This document shows positions 18,905-25,984 of a stretch of DNA of 64,000 nucleotides, in pieces. Position 1 is the stretch's first letter, and every line of letters starts with the position of its first letter. A program made the translations under genes and the position numbers. The notes below the pieces were generated by a model. The model was not told the DNA's origin. It worked only from the letters and a program-made list of their open reading frames with translations, and did no database searches. Source of the stretch: Anoxybacillus tepidamans PS2 (GTDB lineage: Bacteria > Bacillota > Bacilli > Bacillales > Anoxybacillaceae); assembly GCF_000620165.1 (NCBI RefSeq), contig NZ_JHVN01000001.1, forward strand, positions 62,001 to 126,000. The letters are read 5' to 3'.

Positions 18905-19087
18905 TCAATCCGTTTCATCTGCCTCTACTTCGTTTGATACTTCTTCTAATATTTCGGAACTTTCTTCCATGACGTTCTGAACATTTTTATTCATTTGTCT
19001 TTGTAGATTTTTTCTAATTAAATCTTCCATGAGCATTTCATTTAATTGCTGCAATTGCCGTATCATCTCTTCCATTTTATTCTCCAT
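18905..19087 (-). CDS. Small acidic coiled-coil-like protein of the spore-coat cluster
   Basis: This 60-residue protein is almost wholly helical in character: a Met/Gln/Leu-rich heptad-like N-terminal part (MEEMIRQLQQLNEML) and a very acidic C-terminus ending VEADETD. The ATG has AGGGGGAG six bases ahead. It lies 33 bases after the CotX-like gene and is probably in the same transcript. I do not recognise the family. A coat-assembly partner of the CotX proteins is a guess from position only. Confidence 0.6.
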   Translation of the reverse strand: MENKMEEMIRQLQQLNEMLMEDLIRKNLQRQMNKNVQNVMEESSEILEEVSNEVEADETD

Positions 19088-19119
19088 ATCACTCTCCCCC
19101 TCTCTAATCTTTTGGCTTG

Positions 19120-19557
19120 TTAAAGAATCTCTAGCCTTAAGACAACAGCGATGAGTATTTGAAGAAGGGCCTGGATATTAATTGCAACATCCGTATCAGT
19201 TGTAACAACTTGCACATTTCTTGAGCCTTCAATGATCGTTTTTTGCGTATTCTTTTGTCTAGTTCTAATAAGTTGACTCAATTGTTGAGCGACAGCATTT
19301 CCTTGTTCTGTATCCCCGATTACAACACTAATAACAGCAGCAATGGCTGCTTGAATACCTACCTGCAAAGAAACAGCTGCCTGTGTATCCGTTGTTTGCA
19401 CATCAACACCTTCAGAGTCTTTAATAATAATCCATTCAAATGATTGTTGCTCTGTTGAAGATTTTTGTTCAGCCTCTTGAGCAACCGTATTAGCTTCATT
19501 ATTGCATCCCGGCGCTGTACAATGATCGAGCGCTCTCCATTTTTTAGATCGATTCAC
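19120..19557 (-). CDS. CotX-family spore coat protein (first paralogue)
   Basis: The 145-residue protein contains two imperfect repeats of the CotX domain: VDVQTTDTQAAVSLQ followed by a hydrophobic stretch, and VQVVTTDTDVAINIQ followed by LLQILIAVVLRLEIL. CotX/CotV proteins belong to the insoluble outer coat. The N-terminus has Cys residues (CTAPGCNN) that could cross-link. I favour the GTG at 19557, preceded by AAAGAGGTG; an ATG at 19578 lacks a ribosome site. It lies 42 bases after its paralogue. In B. subtilis this class is made in the mother cell under sigma-K; no convincing promoter was found here. Confidence 0.82.
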   Translation of the reverse strand: MNRSKKWRALDHCTAPGCNNEANTVAQEAEQKSSTEQQSFEWIIIKDSEGVDVQTTDTQAAVSLQVGIQAAIAAVISVVIGDTEQGNAVAQQLSQLIRTRQKNTQKTIIEGSRNVQVVTTDTDVAINIQALLQILIAVVLRLEIL

Positions 19558-19599
19558 CTTTTTCACCTCTTTTTTCATTTTTTAATTAACAGACTTTCG

Positions 19600-20031
19600 T
19601 TATAGTACTTCTAGCTTAAGCACAATTGCGACAAGAACTTGAAGCAATGCCTGGACGTTCACTGCCAAATCAGTATCTGTTGTTGTTACGTTGACGTCCT
19701 TGGAATTGTCAATAATAATTTTTTGTCTATTGCTTTGTTCCGTATCAATACTCTGCAACATTTCTTGCGCGATCGACTGTCCGCGATCTGTATCACCAAC
19801 AATAATGCTTAATACTAACGCGATCGCTAGTTGCAATCCCGCTTGGAGCGAAACCGCAGCTTGTGTATCAGTTGTTTGTACGGCAATATTACACGATTCT
19901 TTCACCCAAATTAGTTCATCAGATTCCTGATCGGTCGACAACAGCTGTGTGCCTCTTTGCCGTACAACAGCGTTCCTGTTATTATTGCGATTTTGAAAAT
20001 AGATCCCTCCATAATGGTATCCATGCGCCAT
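19600..20031 (-). CDS. CotX-family spore coat protein (second paralogue)
   Basis: The 143-residue paralogue of the next gene has the same two-repeat architecture (IAVQTTDTQAAVSLQ and VNVTTTDTDLAVNVQ, each followed by a hydrophobic stretch; end VLKLEVL). The N-terminus differs: Gly/His/Tyr then Asn/Arg-rich (HGYHYGG, NRNNNRN), typical of coat proteins. The ATG has AAAGGAAGTGATAG ahead. It is first gene of the apparent coat operon. Orthology to cotX or cotV cannot be settled by eye, so no symbol is given. Confidence 0.84.
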   Translation of the reverse strand: MAHGYHYGGIYFQNRNNNRNAVVRQRGTQLLSTDQESDELIWVKESCNIAVQTTDTQAAVSLQAGLQLAIALVLSIIVGDTDRGQSIAQEMLQSIDTEQSNRQKIIIDNSKDVNVTTTDTDLAVNVQALLQVLVAIVLKLEVL

Positions 20032-20133
20032 CTTCTATCACTTCCTTTCAATATGATGGTTTATTATATTGATGAATTTAAAGGATAGCTTGTGCCAACT
20101 ACCTGCAATATTTGTCCATTTTTCATTTAAAAT

Positions 20134-20160
20134 AAAAAAACGCCGTTGTCCGGCGTTTGG
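20134..20160 (-). terminator. Terminator after the 72-residue unknown gene
   Basis: On the minus strand, AAACGCCG, a short loop and CGGCGTTT run into seven Ts. Confidence 0.85.
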
Positions 20161-20177
20161 CCATAAAGCAAAAGGGG

Positions 20178-20396
20178 TTATTGTTTTGGTTTTTTTGTTT
20201 TTTGAGTATTCGACACAAATGCTTCCACTTGTTTACTTAAATCGTCAACTAATGCTTTTATCGCGTTTTTTTCTTCTTTCGACAAATTCTTCTTGATCTG
20301 TTTTGGATTAATCCCATTTTTTTTGAACACATCGCTAACAAGTAAATCAATCACTTTGTTAGGAATGCCGTTTGGTTGATTTGCTGAGCCGTTCAC
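20178..20396 (-). CDS. Unknown 72-residue basic protein next to spore-coat genes
   Basis: The sequence starts VNGSANQPNGIPNKVIDLL and continues as a charged helical protein (KNLSKEEKNAIKALVDDLSKQVEAF) with a lysine-rich tail (KTKKPKQ). I chose the GTG at 20396 because AAAGGAG lies eight bases ahead; the frame extends to 20429 but then the ribosome site would be inside the gene. It has its own terminator, so it is a separate unit from the coat operon. The family is not recognised. A sporulation role is suggested only by position and composition. Confidence 0.6.
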   Translation of the reverse strand: MNGSANQPNGIPNKVIDLLVSDVFKKNGINPKQIKKNLSKEEKNAIKALVDDLSKQVEAFVSNTQKTKKPKQ

Positions 20397-20608
20397 GTGC
20401 ACCTCTCCTTTGAGTTTCATTTTTGTCACAATAGAATATGTACAAAGATGTTATGAGGACACGACTGTTTGCCTAACGCGAAAAACTAAAAACTGCTCAG
20501 TATAACTTTTGCCCCATTTTCTGTCTAAAAAATAAATAACGGAATCGTTTCATTCAAACCGATTCCATAGCAAATGTTAATTTTATTCATCGGTTAATAT
20601 CAAAATAA

Positions 20609-20650
20609 ACCGTCTGTGACTTGCAGACGGTTCAATTTTTAGTTATAATA
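20609..20650 (+). promoter_or_regulatory. Sigma-A promoter with overlapping hairpin
   Basis: TTGCAG (20621-20626), 17 bases, then TATAAT (20644-20649). The -35 lies in the right arm of an ACCGTCTG/CAGACGGT hairpin (20609-20632) that could end upstream transcription or act as an operator. Confidence 0.7.
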
Positions 20651-20687
20651 CGAACATATATTCGTGTTGTTAACGGAGGGGATTCGG

Positions 20688-20885
20688 ATGATCATCGAAA
20701 CGACTCGCATGTGTGATTATTGCTGCAACTTATTCGAAAAATCGGAGCTGATCGACATTTGCATCGACGGGCACAACATTCATACATATTGCCGTGAATG
20801 TTGGGATTCGCGTATTCGAGATGTGATTATCAAATTAACTAACCGATATGAAGAAGCGCGTAAAAAATACGCCTGCCCACGCTAG
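20688..20885 (+). CDS. Small cysteine-rich, probably zinc-binding protein
   Basis: This 65-residue protein has C9-x2-C12-C13, C25 and C35-x2-C38 with His29 and His32, a pattern fitting a zinc ribbon or treble clef, followed by a basic amphipathic helix (RDVIIKLTNRYEEARKKY). The ATG at 20688 follows GGAGGGG at seven bases. A near-consensus sigma-A promoter and a strong terminator frame it, so it is a self-contained transcription unit. No named family is recognised. Nucleic-acid or protein binding is plausible; no enzymatic motif is present. Confidence 0.72.
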   Translation: MIIETTRMCDYCCNLFEKSELIDICIDGHNIHTYCRECWDSRIRDVIIKLTNRYEEARKKYACPR

Positions 20886-20900
20886 GCAGGCGTATTTAAT
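20868..20900 (+). terminator. Strong terminator overlapping the gene end
   Basis: AATACGCCTGCC, a 7-base loop and GGCAGGCGTATT form a 12-pair perfect stem. It overlaps the last codons of the cysteine-rich protein gene. Confidence 0.8.
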
Positions 20901-20943
20901 GTTGCTTTTTATTCAATAGAATCATATGCAAATCCTGCACTTC

Positions 20944-21001
20944 ATGAATCTCTCCCACCTGCACTCTGTTTAGAGGTGGGAGATTTCTCGGTGGATATGG
21001 T
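20944..21001. repeat. Hairpin repeat, copy 3
   Basis: ATGAATCTCTCCCACCT, a loop, AGGTGGGAGA, then TTTCTCGGTGGATATGG. It is nearly identical to 6501-6556, including the 5' ATGAA and the tail. It lies in a gene-poor patch. Confidence 0.6.
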
Positions 21002-21012
21002 AAAAATATTTC

Positions 21013-21105
21013 TTATGCTTCACCGATTCCCATTGCTAATAGTAAAAGAAAAGCAGCGGCCAAAACCATTCCATTTCCTATGAATATAAGCAGCCTATTC
21101 AACAA
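21013..21105 (-). CDS. Possible 30-residue membrane peptide
   Basis: A short minus-strand frame begins with TTG TTG and reads NRLLIFIGNGMVLAAAFLLL then LAMGIGEA before TAA. It is one transmembrane helix with no other domain. A GGGG lies a few bases upstream of the TTG; no ATG start is available except internally. It could be a real small membrane protein or a chance frame. Only the hydrophobic pattern supports it. Confidence 0.25.
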   Translation of the reverse strand: MLNRLLIFIGNGMVLAAAFLLLLAMGIGEA

Positions 21106-21182
21106 AATTGCCCCATTTGTTTATTTTAAAAACACTCCATAAATTACAAATAATAACATCAGTATGTTTAAAAAACAGGGGC

Positions 21183-21386
21183 TTATTCTCCCCTGTCTAC
21201 CATTTTCTCAGTATTTTTATCTATTCTCCATATTAGGTATTCCGTTTGTATTTGTGATATTACTGTACCCAATAGTACTGAATATAAAATAGTTCCCCAA
21301 TTCGTTCTCGTCGTATGTTTTAGATAATTTTTGAATGCAAAACCTAAAAAGACAAACGATAATACCGCCACTAAATTTTTGAACAA
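21183..21386 (-). CDS. Small two-helix membrane protein, unknown
   Basis: This 67-residue protein has a hydrophobic N-terminus (LVAVLSFVFLGFAF), a short basic loop (KHTTRTN) and a second hydrophobic segment (GTILYSVLLGTVISQI), then a charged tail. The TTG start at 21386 has AAGGAGGTG eight bases ahead, one of the best ribosome sites in the window. Family not recognised. It lies alone in an accessory patch. Confidence 0.6.
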   Translation of the reverse strand: MFKNLVAVLSFVFLGFAFKNYLKHTTRTNWGTILYSVLLGTVISQIQTEYLIWRIDKNTEKMVDRGE

Positions 21387-21723
21387 AGTGAACGCACCTC
21401 CTTGTACAAATTAGAGTGCGTTTTCTTTGCTAAAGTTATGACACCATCGACAAAAAAACGCCAATCGATTGTGTCGCAGCCCCTTTACGTTATGGCACCA
21501 TTCATTATAAAAAGCCAGCTTTTCTGTTTTGAGAATGAACTTCGCCCCCCTATTTCAGCCAACATCTTGTTAGTTGAGGTACCGCTTTTCACAAATAGCT
21601 AACCTGGCCCGTTAGCATTATAAAGATTTTCACTAACAGAGACGTTAATCCCCTTGGATCAATGCCCCTGCTGCCATTTCGTCAAACACAAAATCGTTGT
21701 TTCATCATTGAACTAGCCATTTT
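21387..21723. other. Gene-free stretch with no recognised content
   Basis: No frame with a ribosome site is present. A short minus-strand piece (FVFDEMAAGALIQGD, then stop, near 21650-21700) looks protein-like and may be a relic, but I cannot assign it to a family. Confidence 0.4.
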
Positions 21724-22629
21724 TCATTTAAATTCTTCCATTGTTAAATCGCTATTTACCCCCATGGCAGCGCAAGTTCCTTGAGCAGCAGAGATTATCA
21801 ACTGTGAAGGCCCGACTACAGATACATCTCCTGCCGCATAAACCCCCTCTACACTACTCCTGCCTAAAGCGTCAACAATAATTCGGCCATTTTTATTCAC
21901 TTCACACCCTAGTGAATTAGCAAGATCGTTAGGTTGTTCGAGTTCCGTTGTAATAAAACCGCCTGACCGGTTCATTTCTGTACCGTCTTCAAAAACCACC
22001 TTTTCTAATTTTCCGTCTGAACCACTTAATTTTAATATTCGTTCCTCCTTAATGGAAATACCCTTTCTTTTAAGTAACTGCGCTTCTGCTTCCGAAATTA
22101 TTTTATTGCCATTCGTACACACAACTAAGTCTTTGCTCCATTGATAAATCAGCTTTGCCATATGGAAAGCATTTTTGTTTTCAGAGATTAGCACTAAAGG
22201 TTGTTCTCTTAATTCCCAACCATCGCAATAGGGACAACTGAATATGCTCTTTCCATAATAATCTTTAATCCCATCCACATTGGGTAAGCTTTCTTTAAGA
22301 CCAGTTGCAATAATAATTTTTTTACTTAAATATGACTTACCTTCATGAGTTATTAGTTTGAACACAGAACTATTTTCCCTTTTCACTTCTACAATTTTAA
22401 ATTTTTTTATTTGGACAGATGGATATTTACTAATATCTTGATGAGCCAAATCTCTGAACTCCCTTGGAGTAACACCATCTCTAGTAATAAATCCGTGTGA
22501 TTTATGAGTAACGGCATTTCTCGGCTGCTCATTGTCAAAAAGGATCACTTTTCTTCTAGCTCTGCCCAACACAAGAGCAGCGCTCAATCCTGCAGGGCCG
22601 CCACCTATTATTGCGCAATCTAAAATCAT
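21724..22629 (-). CDS. Thioredoxin-reductase-like flavoprotein
   Basis: The 301-residue NAD(P)/FAD oxidoreductase has the N-terminal FAD motif GGGPAGLSAALVLG, a redox pair C132-x2-C135 in SCPYCDGWE, and the C-terminal FAD segment VYAAGDVS. The NADPH motif in the middle is weak (VLISENKNAFHMAKLI lacks GxGxxA), so cofactor use may differ from standard TrxB. It lies just after an Rrf2 regulator on the same strand, with a shared operator-like motif in front of each gene. The substrate is unknown; a role in thiol, peroxide or nitrosative stress is inferred from the pairing. Base composition is more AT-rich than the core genes around it, suggesting transfer. Confidence 0.8.
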   Translation of the reverse strand: MILDCAIIGGGPAGLSAALVLGRARRKVILFDNEQPRNAVTHKSHGFITRDGVTPREFRDLAHQDISKYPSVQIKKFKIVEVKRENSSVFKLITHEGKSYLSKKIIIATGLKESLPNVDGIKDYYGKSIFSCPYCDGWELREQPLVLISENKNAFHMAKLIYQWSKDLVVCTNGNKIISEAEAQLLKRKGISIKEERILKLSGSDGKLEKVVFEDGTEMNRSGGFITTELEQPNDLANSLGCEVNKNGRIIVDALGRSSVEGVYAAGDVSVVGPSQLIISAAQGTCAAMGVNSDLTMEEFK

Positions 22630-22663
22630 TTTCCCACCCCATTTAGTTTTGAGTTTATTGTAG

Positions 22664-22680
22664 ATATTAAAGATATTTAA
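22664..22680 (-). promoter_or_regulatory. Operator-like motif before the flavoprotein gene
   Basis: ATATTAAAGATATTT shares TATTAAAGATATT with the site in front of the Rrf2 gene (23178-23202, opposite orientation). This is a possible Rrf2 binding site. Confidence 0.4.
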
Positions 22681-22703
22681 AGTCCATAATAAATCAAAAA
22701 AAA

Positions 22704-23144
22704 TTAATTTGCTACAGCATGGATACGATTTACAATGTTTTTGTCAATCTTTTGTAATATATGCTCAATCGTTTGAGATCTTAAATAATCTTCCATTTTT
22801 TGTTCGGCTTCATTCATTACTTTTTCAATGAGACAATTTTGTCTATCATGTATGGTATTGTCTAAACTACAATTAAACAATGAGGTTGTTCCCTCAATTG
22901 CATGGATTACATCTAAAAACGTTATATCTTTAGCATCTTTAATTAATTTATATCCACCGTTAACTCCCGTACCTGACTCGATAAAACCAGATTTAACTAA
23001 TTTAGTTAGGACTTTAGAAAGGTACGTAGGCGACACTTTTTGCACTTCAGCTAAAGACTTTACACCTATTGTTTTTCCAGGTGGTAAAAGAGCTAAATAA
23101 ACAATGGTATGGAGAGCATAATTAGTTGCCTTCGAATACTTCAC
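22704..23144 (-). CDS. Rrf2-family transcriptional regulator
   Basis: The 146-residue winged-helix regulator of the Rrf2 family has the N-terminal MKYSKATNYALHTIVYLA, a recognition helix VSPTYLSKVLTKLVKSG, and the wing SGTGVNGGYKL. Two cysteines, C92 and C104, lie where IscR and NsrR carry three. The middle ligand is absent, so an iron-sulfur cluster is uncertain and a thiol switch is possible. RBS AAGGAGGG precedes the ATG. It probably regulates itself and the adjacent flavoprotein gene. It is not CymR or NsrR by context. Confidence 0.85.
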   Translation of the reverse strand: MKYSKATNYALHTIVYLALLPPGKTIGVKSLAEVQKVSPTYLSKVLTKLVKSGFIESGTGVNGGYKLIKDAKDITFLDVIHAIEGTTSLFNCSLDNTIHDRQNCLIEKVMNEAEQKMEDYLRSQTIEHILQKIDKNIVNRIHAVAN

Positions 23145-23177
23145 TTTCTTCCCTCCTTAATTAGAGATTTCATGAAT

Positions 23178-23214
23178 CTATAATATCTTTAATAATATAG
23201 ATAAGTCAACTCAT
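23178..23214 (-). promoter_or_regulatory. Promoter and operator of the Rrf2 gene
   Basis: On the minus strand, TTGACT, 18 bases, then TATTAT. The spacer and -10 form an imperfect palindrome ATCTATATTAT...ATATTATAGAT, a fitting place for autorepression. Confidence 0.55.
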
Positions 23215-23376
23215 TTGTTTATTATAACCCTCATAAGCAAATTTATATCTTTGCGGTGACTGTCCTCCCTCTTTTTCACAGGTTTCCTCCAACATTTGTT
23301 CAAAGGTTTTGCGCGATAAATTTTTAGCGTCACAATATAACAGGAAATCGTCTAACTGAACGCCAAAATCGGACAA
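23206..23376 (-). pseudogene. Relic of a tyrosine recombinase (integrase) N-terminus
   Basis: A minus-strand frame from a TTG at 23376 reads LSDFGVQLDDFLLYCDAKNL then SRKT, the usual SAM-like core-binding start of XerC/D-type integrases. It continues as FEQMLEETCEKE, out of register with the expected SYEQTLxLF, and stops after 57 codons. The catalytic domain with its R-H-R-Y residues is absent. It has been truncated next to the Rrf2 gene promoter. Confidence 0.5.
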
Positions 23377-23382
23377 AATAAA

Positions 23383-23426
23383 AACACCTCTTACTTACCG
23401 TTCTTTTTCCGGTAAATAAGAGGCGT
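23383..23426 (-). terminator. Strong terminator downstream of spo0A
   Basis: On the minus strand, CGCCTCTTATTTACCG and CGGTAAGTAAGAGGTG form a 16-pair stem with an 8-9-base loop, ending in a T-rich run. It is about 95 bases after the spo0A stop codon. Confidence 0.75.
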
Positions 23427-23519
23427 TTATTGTTCGCATACATACGCACAAATATTGATTGGCTTCGTTGCGATATTGATCGGTAACTAGCATTCCTTCA
23501 AACGTTGATATGATCGCCT

Positions 23520-24299
23520 TTAACTCGCTTTATGCTCAAGTCTCAGCTTATCCGCCACCATCGCAATAAATTCGGAGTTCGTTGGTTTCGCTTTCGACAT
23601 GCTGACGGTGTAGCCGAACAGCGATGAAATCGATTCGATGTTGCCGCGGCTCCACGCTACTTCGATGGCATGACGAATCGCCCGCTCGACGCGACTAGCG
23701 GTCGTGTTATATTTCTTCGCAATGTCTGGATAAAGTACCTTCGTAATCGATCCTAGCAGTTCAATGTCGTTATACACCATGGAAATCGCTTCGCGCAAAT
23801 ATAAATATCCTTTGATGTGAGCCGGTACGCCGATTTCATGGATAATGCTCGTGATCGATGCATCCAAGTTTTTCGGCTTGCTTTCTCGAACTTGATAGGA
23901 GACCGACGCTTTTTTCACGAGCGGTGCCGTTTTTCCGTATACTTGGCGAATATGGTGAACTAAATTTTCCATATCGAATGGCTTTAAAATAAAATAAGAA
24001 GCACCTAAATCGACAGCTTTTTTAGTAACGTCTTCTTGACCAAATGCGGTAAGCATAATAACGTTCGGCTGCTTTTCCCGTTTCATGCGCATTTTCTCAA
24101 GCACCGCTAATCCATCTAAATGAGGCATAATGATATCTAAAAGTAATATATCTGGTTGCTTTTCCTCGAGCATATGTAAGCAATCTTGGCCGTTATAGGC
24201 CGCACCGATCACTTCCATATCATCTTGATTAGAGATATATTCCTCTAATAAACTTACTAATTCGCGATTATCATCCGCAATGCACACTTTAATCTTCAA
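23520..24299 (-). CDS. spo0A: Stage 0 sporulation response regulator Spo0A
   Basis: This 259-residue master regulator of sporulation is the end of the phosphorelay. The receiver domain has the acidic pocket ADDNRE and phospho-acceptor D55 in [15 protein letters not shown] in VIMLTAFGQ and K in ILKPFD. The C-terminal DNA-binding domain has the invariant [19 protein letters not shown] helix and ends near [18 protein letters not shown] chose the TTG at 24299, which has GGGGAGGAAG nine bases ahead and gives the same N-terminus as B. subtilis ([12 protein letters not shown]). Two 0A-box-like sites lie upstream. It is separated from spoIVB by 266 bases. Confidence 0.97.
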   Translation of the reverse strand: MKIKVCIADDNRELVSLLEEYISNQDDMEVIGAAYNGQDCLHMLEEKQPDILLLDIIMPHLDGLAVLEKMRMKREKQPNVIMLTAFGQEDVTKKAVDLGASYFILKPFDMENLVHHIRQVYGKTAPLVKKASVSYQVRESKPKNLDASITSIIHEIGVPAHIKGYLYLREAISMVYNDIELLGSITKVLYPDIAKKYNTTASRVERAIRHAIEVAWSRGNIESISSLFGYTVSMSKAKPTNSEFIAMVADKLRLEHKAS

Positions 24300-24428
24300 G
24301 CAAATCTTCCTCCCCGCTTCCAATTCATCATCTTTTTACCTAGATAATGCATTCGACATAACCGCTGAAAATCCTTTATTTTTTCAAAAATAAGTATGTT
24401 TTTAAAATTCATCAATAACCGTTTTAAT

Positions 24429-24459
24429 TCGACGAACTTTACTGTCGGGCTTGTCGAAA
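24429..24459. promoter_or_regulatory. 0A boxes upstream of spo0A
   Basis: TTGTCGAA at 24451-24458 (plus strand) and TCGTCGAA on the minus strand at 24429-24436 match the Spo0A box TGNCGAA in opposite orientations about 22 bases apart. Position 130-160 bases before spo0A fits autoregulation of the sporulation promoter, as in B. subtilis. Confidence 0.6.
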
Positions 24460-24548
24460 AATCTTTACATTTCTATTTTAACGAATTGTTCAACAAATAT
24501 CTATGCACAAAACGGAAAAATATTGACTTTTTTTGCTTTTTTTCACAT

Positions 24549-24576
24549 AAAAAAGCGAGCCATTGCTAGCTCGCCT
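24549..24576 (-). terminator. Terminator of spoIVB
   Basis: GGCGAGC, a loop and GCTCGC(C) are followed by six Ts on the minus strand. The stem overlaps the spoIVB stop codon. Confidence 0.8.
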
Positions 24577-25855
24577 TTTGTTTTTGCTTTCCATATATAT
24601 CGATTCCTGCTTCATTCAACATCCACTCAATATGCACCCCGTATCCGGATGTCGGGTCATTAACGAATACGTGGGTTACTGCTCCAATTAACTTCCCGTT
24701 TTGAATAATAGGGCTGCCGCTCATTCCTTGGACGATCCCACCTGTTTTTTTCAACAATCGAGGATCGGTCACGCGTATAACAAGCCCTTTTGTCGCTGGG
24801 AACTTTTGTGGAACAGAACTTACGATCTCAATATCGAACGCTTCCACTTTGTCATTTTCAATGACTGTCAACATCTTCGCAGGACCTTCTTTTACCTGAT
24901 TTGATAAAGCAATTGGCATCGGCTTGTCGTACAGTCCGTTCTGCACTGGCTTTGACAATTTCCCAAAAATCCCGAATGGGCTATTGTTTGTAATATTTCC
25001 GATTACTTCTTTATCCGTAGAAAATCTCGCTAATTTCTCCCCTGGATTGCCGCTGCTTCCTTTTTCAATAGAAGTAACCGTGGACTTCATAATTTGTCCA
25101 TCTTGGACAACAATCGGTTTTCGTGTATCCATATCGGAAATAACATGTCCAAGTGCTCCATATTTTTTCGAAGCGGGATCAAAAAATGTCATCGTACCGA
25201 TACCAGCAGCTGAATCGCGGATGTATAGGCCTATGCGATAGGCATGATCGTGTTTATCCTTTAAAGGGGTCAGCTTAGCGGCGATATGACGCTGGTCACG
25301 AAGAAGTTGCAAATTGAGCGGTTTTCCAGTTTTTCCTGCTTCCTCGATAAACGGAGAGAGATCACTCATATTTTCAATTTTTTTCCCATTCACGTTTGTA
25401 ATCATATCTCCCACTTGTATACCAGCTAATTCCCCTGGCGATTTTTTTCCGTTTTCAGTTTCGACAAGGTGATAGCCAACGACAAGAACGCCTAATGTAT
25501 TTAATTTTACCCCAATCGACTGCCCGCCAGGAATCACTTTTAGACTTGGGAGCGCTTTGACGTCGACTTGTTTAATCGGTACTCCTCCCATGTTTAGAAT
25601 CACTTGTCCCGCATCGGGCTGCTTCGCTCCTACAGAAAGCGAATTCCCTGCTTTTTCGATTTGAATCGAGTGGGACGCATCTTTGATCTCCGCATGAACG
25701 GGAAGGGCAGAAGCGAAGTTCACTTTTTCTCCTTCAAACATAACAATTTGTTTTGGAATACGTAAATACTCTCTTACTGGCTTTGACATACTAATGACGA
25801 TAAATGAAACAAGGAGAAAAATCCCCATCATTTTTCTGATCGTTTCTGCGTTCAA
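24566..25855 (-). CDS. spoIVB: SpoIVB serine peptidase
   Basis: This 429-residue sporulation protease is secreted from the forespore into the intermembrane space, where it triggers pro-sigma-K processing. An N-terminal membrane anchor ([15 protein letters not shown]) is followed by a PDZ domain (around 105-190; [28 protein letters not shown]). The S55-type peptidase domain follows with the catalytic His region GHVISD and the nucleophile in MSGSPIIQ near residue 380. The TTG at 25855 gives the N-terminus [10 protein letters not shown], aligned with B. subtilis SpoIVB; a GAGGAG lies about 11 bases ahead. Sigma-G control is known for the family; no promoter was assigned here. Confidence 0.95.
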   Translation of the reverse strand: MNAETIRKMMGIFLLVSFIVISMSKPVREYLRIPKQIVMFEGEKVNFASALPVHAEIKDASHSIQIEKAGNSLSVGAKQPDAGQVILNMGGVPIKQVDVKALPSLKVIPGGQSIGVKLNTLGVLVVGYHLVETENGKKSPGELAGIQVGDMITNVNGKKIENMSDLSPFIEEAGKTGKPLNLQLLRDQRHIAAKLTPLKDKHDHAYRIGLYIRDSAAGIGTMTFFDPASKKYGALGHVISDMDTRKPIVVQDGQIMKSTVTSIEKGSSGNPGEKLARFSTDKEVIGNITNNSPFGIFGKLSKPVQNGLYDKPMPIALSNQVKEGPAKMLTVIENDKVEAFDIEIVSSVPQKFPATKGLVIRVTDPRLLKKTGGIVQGMSGSPIIQNGKLIGAVTHVFVNDPTSGYGVHIEWMLNEAGIDIYGKQKQKAS

Positions 25856-25952
25856 ACCTTTTCACTCTCCTCGCTCCCACCTACACCTTCAAAATGTGGC
25901 TACAGTTTTAATTTTGCCTTAATCTCCGTAAATATAATCGTTTTACTTAATA

Positions 25953-25984
25953 AAAAAAGCTACCCGTAATGGATAGCCTTTCAT
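25953..25984 (-). terminator. Terminator of recN
   Basis: AGGCTATCC, a 4-base loop and GGGTAGC(TT) run into seven Ts on the minus strand. Confidence 0.8.

Noticed and set aside
20032-20133. Sigma-K promoter for the CotX-type operon
   Set aside because: CATA-like segments are present but none at the right spacing to a -35 and to the gene start.
23427-23519. Peptide-like frame just after spo0A
   Set aside because: Too short and without a start signal; it lies between the spo0A stop and its terminator and is most simply 3' untranslated sequence.
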